This document shows, piece after piece, positions 45,607 through 64,000 of a stretch of DNA of 64,000 nt. This DNA is from Theobroma cacao (taxonomy: Eukaryota; Streptophyta; Magnoliopsida; Malvales; Malvaceae), in contig NC_030855.1 of assembly GCF_000208745.1 (NCBI RefSeq), forward strand, positions 24,867,549-24,931,548. The letters run 5' to 3'. The notes beneath the pieces were generated by a model. That model ran no database searches. It saw only the letters and a program-made list of their open reading frames with translations, and was not told the origin of the DNA. Position numbers and translations under genes: made by a program. Positions within the stretch are counted from its first letter, which is position 1; every line of letters begins with the position of its first letter.

Positions 45607-47543
45607 ATCAGATCAATGTGTCTGGGATTTTTTTTTTTAATTTTAACTAAAATTAACGTGATAGTATTCCAATTCATAATATAAAATTTCGAATCAATTA
45701 GGATAAATAATTTCAATGGCCACTGTTACAATCGTTTGCCCAAACATACACAGCCTATAAGCATTAAAGTCTTTTACAGAGGATGCAGAAATGGGTGACT
45801 AAGTTTGGTGACAGCTGTCGCACCATTCTGCTTGAAAACCCAGTCAACGAGCAATTTTGGTTTTTTGGTAAAAGACTTTCGTTCTCTTAAATTCTAGTTA
45901 AAATTTTGAACGAATTTATTAATTTTAAATAAATATTTTTTATTAGATACATAGATTCAATTTTAATTAAGTTGATAATATAATAATATTGATATGATAA
46001 TTATATTTTTTATTAATTTTAAAAATTATTATTATATAATTTTTATTAATTTAAAAAAATAAAAGAACACTAGGGAGGAGCACCTATTGTTGTTTTTTTT
46101 TTTAATTTTTTTAAAAATATAATAATAATATTTCAAATTAATAAAAAAATATATTTTTTTGTTAAAAGTGTTTATATTTTTAAGATGAATTATTTATTTT
46201 AAAAATTAATAAATTATTTAAAATTTTAATTAAAATTTAAAAATGTAAAATATTTTATCTTTAATTTTTTTATAAAAATTAAAAAGATGCATACACATTC
46301 ATGAACTGATTGAAGAAGACAAGACCCTTTTGCGGCAAATATCTGCCATCTTCGGACTGGTCAAAGTGGACACAAAGTCCCCAAGTCTTCCAAAGTCAGG
46401 CACGACGTACTGGGGCCAGTGCTAAAAGGCTTATCTTCCTCGTGGGCTCATGAACATGACAAGACTATTTTTTCTTTTCTTTTTTTTCATTGGTGTTCAT
46501 AAAGTTGCTCTTGTGGAATAAGTTGAATCCTTAGGAATGCATTTAATGTGACGTTTAGACCATTTAATGCTTGACGCTTGCACCTCGACAAGACATTGAC
46601 TAAACATTTCAAACAATGCTTTGAATGTGCCCATGCTTTGAATGTTCCCAGCTTTTTCGTCCAATATTTAATTTCAATATTGTTAAAGCTAAAAAGAAAG
46701 TGGGATAATGGAGGTAGAAGAAATAGAGATTTTATAATTTAAAATTTTGTGTTATTTTATTTGATTAAATAACATTAAAGAATTTATAATCGAATTTAAT
46801 TATGATTTAGATAGTAAAAATATTACTTATTATAAATTTGAATATGATTCGATAGTGTTCAAATAGTAATATTAAAATATAAATTATCAAAATTTGAGTA
46901 GAAATATTGATTTTTAATTTTACATTTACAATTTTTTTATTTATACATTTCTTTTAATTTCTTTATAATTAATGTAACACTTAATAAAATTTATTAATTG
47001 CTACAATTATGATTTTAAACTATAATTTATTTTTTTCAACTAACTTTAATTTATTAATTTAATTTTCAATAACAATATACATAAAACTTGATTTTAAATT
47101 TATTTTAATTAAGTATTTAACAGGTATGAATATTTAGGAGGTTGTCTCCAGGATATACGAATTCAGGTCAAAATTAAAAAAAAAAATTAACTGGGTGCTA
47201 AATTTTATTTGAAATCAGTTCAAATATTATTTTATTAATTAATATTATATTTTTATTTCCTTTTAATGTTAACGTAAACTTAAAAAATATTTTTTATATT
47301 TTACTATTGTCTTCTTTTACAAATTAAAATTGATCTCAACCGCTTCCTAGCTGACGTTATTTTCATTCATTGGTAGTTCCACATGATACATTTCTAATGA
47401 AGTTATTTTCTTTTATTGGTAATTCCATATGATATACATTTCCCGGTAATTAGAATTTATGAAAGAAGAGCTCATGACTCCTATACTTGTATGAGGACAT
47501 GTATGATTCATGTTCTCATTGGTTCCTATTCTCAACTCTAAGA
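45607..47543. other. Intergenic region, first copy of a duplicated spacer
   Basis: 46280-46600 matches 51410-51670 upstream of the next CRK, and 47280-47543 matches 52370-52567. The middle (46700-47280) is AT-rich filler. W-boxes lie at 45842-45847 (TTGACT on -) and 46359-46364 (TTGACC on -). No gene. Confidence 0.65.
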
Positions 47544-51160
<3,617 letters not shown>

Positions 51161-52567
51161 ATCAGCTGATCAATGTTCCAGTTTTAGTAACACTATCCAT
51201 GGTGTGGAGTTTAAATTTTTAAATTTAAATTTAAATTCAAAAAATTGTTAGAGTCAATATTACTTATTCTCGAACCTATAGAATTTATATCGGTCAAGAT
51301 TAAAATTAAGAGTGGGTGGGGGACCAAGTTTGGTGAAGTTGCTGTGGCACCAAGGGGCTTGAAACCCAGTCAACTAGCCACTTAGATTTTTATGCGGAAA
51401 TTAAGGAGATCCATACACATTCATGATTTGATTGAAGAAGACACGCAAAAACTCTGCCATCTTCGGACTGGTTAAGGAACACATAGAGCCACCAAGTCTT
51501 CCAAAATCAGGCACGAATGATTGACTCGAGTGCCACAAGAGTTACCTTTCTCGTGGGGTCATGAACATGACATGACTATTTTTTTGGCTTTTTGGAATTG
51601 TTGTATGCAGGTTTCTACTGGGCATGCATTTAATGTAATCAATGCTTGATGCTTGCTTCCCAACTAAACATCGAGTAAACATCTTAAACAATTCTTTGAA
51701 TGTTCTTAGTAATTTCGTATATTTGATTTGGATAATGTTAAAACTTAAACGAGAGTAGAATATTAGAATTTTTTTAAAAAACTAAGATTAGATCAAATTT
51801 AGTGAATGCCAAAATTTAAAGAAAATAAAAGATAACTGTAATTTAAAAATTTTAAAACAATTTTTTATTATCTAAAAGGTAAAAATATTAATAATATATT
51901 AAAGAACTTGGTTTTCCTCAACCAATCAAAATGATATATAAATACCAGTAAAAGGATCTATCCAGATTAGGGGATAAGTCAATGAACAAAAATAATAGAA
52001 AAGAAACATCGCCTGGTGGTACTCACTACCATTAAACACTAATCTTGCGTATTGGTACTCAGTACCATGACGCTTAAACATCAAACAGACAATGAACAAC
52101 ACAACATATGAACCATAGACTACAGCTGCCAAAAAAATAGAGTATGCTTATAAAGGGGTTACTACCAACTGCTGACATAAAGCTACCATCCACACCGAAC
52201 TTGGCCAAAGAATCGCAAAAGACTGTAATAATATATTAAAGAATTATGTAGAGGTGTCAAAAGATTGGACTGCTCTAGCAAGTATATTGATCTAACTTGA
52301 TTAAAGGCATACTATTATATATATAAATTATATTTTTATATAATTTTGACTTTTTTAACATATACCTTAATTTAAAAATTACTATTATATTGTCTTCTTT
52401 TTTGAATTAAAACTGATCTTAACAACTTCGTAGCTGAAGTTATCTTCATTTATTGGCAAACCAATATAATACATTAACTTATAACTATAATTTAGGAAAA
52501 GAGAGCTCACGACTTCTATAGTTGTATACGATACATGTCCTTATTGGTTCTTATTCTCAACCCTAAA
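51161..52567. other. Intergenic region, second copy of a duplicated spacer
   Basis: 51410-51670 matches the upstream region at 46280-46600. A LINE-like insertion (51907-52225) lies in the middle. 52370-52567 is 3' flank of the next CRK and matches 47280-47543. W-box TTGACT on - at 51368-51373. Confidence 0.65.
51889..52243 (-). mobile_element. 5'-truncated LINE-like insertion with 18-bp target duplication
   Basis: The 18-bp word taataatatattaaagaa occurs at 51889-51906 and again, without change, at 52226-52243, bracketing a 319-bp segment. On the - strand the segment starts near DSLAKFGVDGSF, which resembles the end of a plant LINE RNase H domain (ADxLAKxGV), followed by stop codons and non-coding sequence. 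Long variable target duplications and 5' truncation fit LINE retrotransposition. No poly(A) tail is visible, and a SINE is a possible alternative, although I see no A/B boxes. Confidence 0.6.
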
Positions 52568-55196
<2,629 letters not shown>

Positions 55197-56024
55197 GGTG
55201 ATGATCAGCTCTTGCTAGTTTTTCAGAGTACTGGAAAGGGGTTTAAATAAGCACTTGCTTCTTCTGGGTGAAATACATCTCTCCACTCCAAGAATTTACT
55301 TACTTGGAGGCTAATTTTACCATAAATCATACAATAAACTGTTGAGAAAAAAACAATTTCTGTTTATAAAAATAAACAAATAAAATAACAAAAAGGGCAC
55401 GTTGACGCCATTCAGTGGAAGACTTTGACTCTTAAAGCCGAGAATCGAGTGGCAAAGTCAAGGACGCGTATTGCTTGCGTGGTAAATAAGGATAGGGAGA
55501 GACAGAGAGAGCACGGACTCTAAATTGGAATTTATGCCCTCAAGTCAGGAGAGTGGGGCCAGCAGAGGCAGGACGATTGATTCATGGACTGACGATATTT
55601 CTTTTCATGGTTCGTCAGAATGAAAGGTAATCCTCTGCAAACCATGACCCGCTCTCTGCCCTTTCAAAACCTTTTGTCACGACCCCAACCACCTCCCCCG
55701 CAAACCTCACCGTCGCTCCACTACACTTCCTTCACTATACTAGCAAATTATCCGAGTTTGCATCTATTTTTTTATCAAATCAAACTCCTATATCATGACT
55801 CTAAAACTATTCTCATGAACGGGTACAGAACGGAGCATGCTTTGGGGGCAAAAGATTTTCATTCTGTAAGATGCAACTAATTAAATAATTCAGAACTCTG
55901 AATATCATATTTTTTAGAAGATTTCATCCAAGTATACATGTTTGCGTATCACAAATCTTGTGCACATGGCCATCAGCACGATGCCAATGATGCATAATCC
56001 TGGAGTTCGCCTCACGCACATTGG
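55197..56024. other. Intergenic region with CRK promoter
   Basis: 55197-55500 is the promoter of the CRK starting at 55196. 55815-56024 is the 3' flank of the next gene, repeated at 60175-60336. The frame at 55620-55880 does not resemble a known protein. Confidence 0.6.
55242..55461 (-). promoter_or_regulatory. Promoter with TATA-like box and three W-boxes
   Basis: A TATTTAAA-type box (- strand) lies at about 55241-55249, roughly 50 bp before the ATG. Further upstream are TTGACG (55402-55407), TTGACT (55425-55430) and AGTCAA (55456-55461), three W-box cores within 60 bp. The first sits in a module also found at 36462-36485. Clustered W-boxes are typical of WRKY-controlled, defence-responsive promoters. 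Confidence 0.5.
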
Positions 56025-59226
<3,202 letters not shown>

Positions 59227-60336
59227 TGGTCATAATCAGTTTTTGTTCCTTTGTTCTACATTTGTCTTAGGCTTGGCACTGATATTGCCTTTTGAACGGT
59301 TCAAGCCAAAGCAAAAATATCTAGCCACGCTTCTCCGAAGAAAGCAGTTGAGATTTTGACAGTTGAGAAGACCCCTTTCGTTTCTTTTTTCGTTTTTGGG
59401 ATTAAGGTCTTCAGGATGCCAAACACATCACACCCTTTGGACAAAAGGTCACACCCCAAGGCCGTCTGGTTTCAGCAATCTCTGGTTATTGGCTGACAAA
59501 GCAATGGCTAGTTAATTAGCATTGCGTCGAGGCCTTTGGTCTAAGGCATCCCTCACCCTTGGGTAATGAGTATTACAAGAGAAAATATTTTTTTGGGTTA
59601 ATTAGAGATTGTAAAAGCAAAGCTGATTGACGAATGGAATTATTACTCTATTTTTTTTTAAATTTCAGTAGTATTCTCAAAAGCGGGGACTTGTTTCGCC
59701 TCTTTACAAAGATTTTGTCAAGCTATGCCCCATACAAAACAAGAGGGTATACCCATACAAAACCAATATCAGCAACCAGCTAATCACTTACTACACCTGC
59801 AAAAGGGCCCTGTACGTCTTTCAATTATGAACAAAAGAAAAAACTATCACAACCCAATCATCTCCCCATAGTCCTAAAGTTCCGTATCAATTACTACTCT
59901 ATGAATTCTGTTGATTTTTCTTTTTCTGAATTCAATTGAATTTTGGTTGCAGTGTTTTATTTTCGTATCAAACACGGCAAAGTCAAAGGTTAGCTCTGAG
60001 TACTTTCATTACTTTTTTTTTTTTTAAAGAGTTTAGAGTGTAAAATAAATACTTTCTAAAGGGTACAATGTTGTTACTGTACTTTTTTACTCTACAGTTT
60101 TATCCCAAAAACGAATCCCTCCACCACCAAAAAACAACACATCGGCCACCACTTAAAAACACATACACAACAGAGTGAACGGGGCAGAGAACCGTTTTCA
60201 CTCCGTAAGATTCATCGAATTAAAAAAATCAAGACTTCGAATATCAATTTTTTTCAAAGATTTCGACCACGAATACATGCTTAGGTATCACGATGTCCAC
60301 AATGCATTATCTTAGAGTTCGCCTCACACACTTTGG
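59227..60336. other. Intergenic region between the tandem pair
   Basis: 59227-59480 is upstream of the preceding CRK and matches 63669-63890. 59690-60170 has no recognisable feature. 60175-60336 is the 3' flank shared with 55815-56024. TTGACA occurs at about 59356. Confidence 0.6.
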
Positions 60337-63668
<3,332 letters not shown>

Positions 63669-64000
63669 TGGTCATCCTGGGATCTTGTTTCCTTTCTTCT
63701 CCATTAGTCTTAGGCTTTGGCAATGATATAATCTTCCGTACATTTCAAGTCAAAGCAAAAACGCGTAGCCACGCTGCTGCTAAGAAAGTATTGAGATTTT
63801 GACAGTTGTGAACATCTCTTCTTTTCTTCTTTCTGGGGTTAAAGTTTCAGGATGTCAGAGACGTCACACCCTTTGGACAAAAAGTCAAAACAAGTCCAAC
63901 TATTGTCACTAAAAAACTTAAACTCAAATTATTAATAGTGATGAGCTTAGATTATTATATAAATTTTAATAATTACATTCACATCATATGTGAAATATTA
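63669..64000. promoter_or_regulatory. Upstream region of the last CRK
   Basis: On the - strand, TGACGT (63866-63861, a TGA-factor/as-1 type core) and a W-box TTGACT (63888-63883) lie about 195-220 bp before the ATG at 63668. The matching region of the twin at about 59430-59460 reads atcaca and ggtcac at these places, so both motifs are lost there. The remaining AT-rich sequence to the window edge holds no gene. Confidence 0.45.

Noticed and set aside
55620..55880. 86-codon + strand frame in the spacer
   Set aside because: No similarity to a known family, no conservation in the partner spacer near 60000-60180, and Pro/Ser-rich by composition only.

Overview
The window is plant nuclear DNA, most likely from a eudicot. 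It has spliced genes with canonical GT/AG introns, AT-rich spacers, remnants of Ty1-copia and LINE elements, and no bacterial-type organisation. I cannot name the species. Nearly all coding content belongs to one family, the cysteine-rich receptor-like kinases (CRKs, also called DUF26 or Gnk2-domain receptor kinases). I can build twelve complete models, ten on the - strand and two on the +. Each has seven coding exons that join in frame and gives a protein of 654-680 residues: signal peptide, two DUF26 domains, proline/serine-rich linker, one membrane helix, and a Ser/Thr kinase with its VAVK-type lysine, HRD and DFG residues. Several broken relatives lie between them.

Layout. 1-619: edge of a Ty1-copia retrotransposon (gag start, primer-binding site, LTR) inserted in a CRK exon 1 relic (620-816). 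620-18450: a direct duplication with an offset of about 9.7 kb. Copy 1 holds the exon 1 relic, an intact CRK (2126-6201) and a truncated 3' CRK (7898-8769). Copy 2 holds an exon 1 pseudogene (9191-10500), an intact CRK (11854-15910) and an intact CRK (17547-20496). 20497-23969: very AT-rich spacer with a roughly 300-bp tandem repeat, a TA microsatellite and one undetermined base. 23970-33096: two CRKs on the + strand with altered ectodomain cysteines, separated by a LINE reverse-transcriptase relic. 33376-40775: two further - strand CRKs. 42210-55196: three - strand CRKs, of which the middle one (47544-51160) is a recombinant, with its ectodomain from the left neighbour and its kinase from the right neighbour, joined inside intron 1. 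56025-63668: a tandem pair of near-duplicates.

How the genes work together: family knowledge says CRKs are plasma-membrane receptors that couple an apoplastic cysteine-rich ectodomain to intracellular phosphorylation in immunity, oxidative-stress and cell-death signalling. Their promoters are often controlled by WRKY factors. W-box sequences (TTGAC core) occur upstream of many genes here, clustered at several. The locus looks like a rapidly evolving receptor array shaped by tandem duplication, unequal crossover, pseudogene formation and transposon insertion. No RNA genes, CRISPR arrays or non-CRK cellular genes could be supported.
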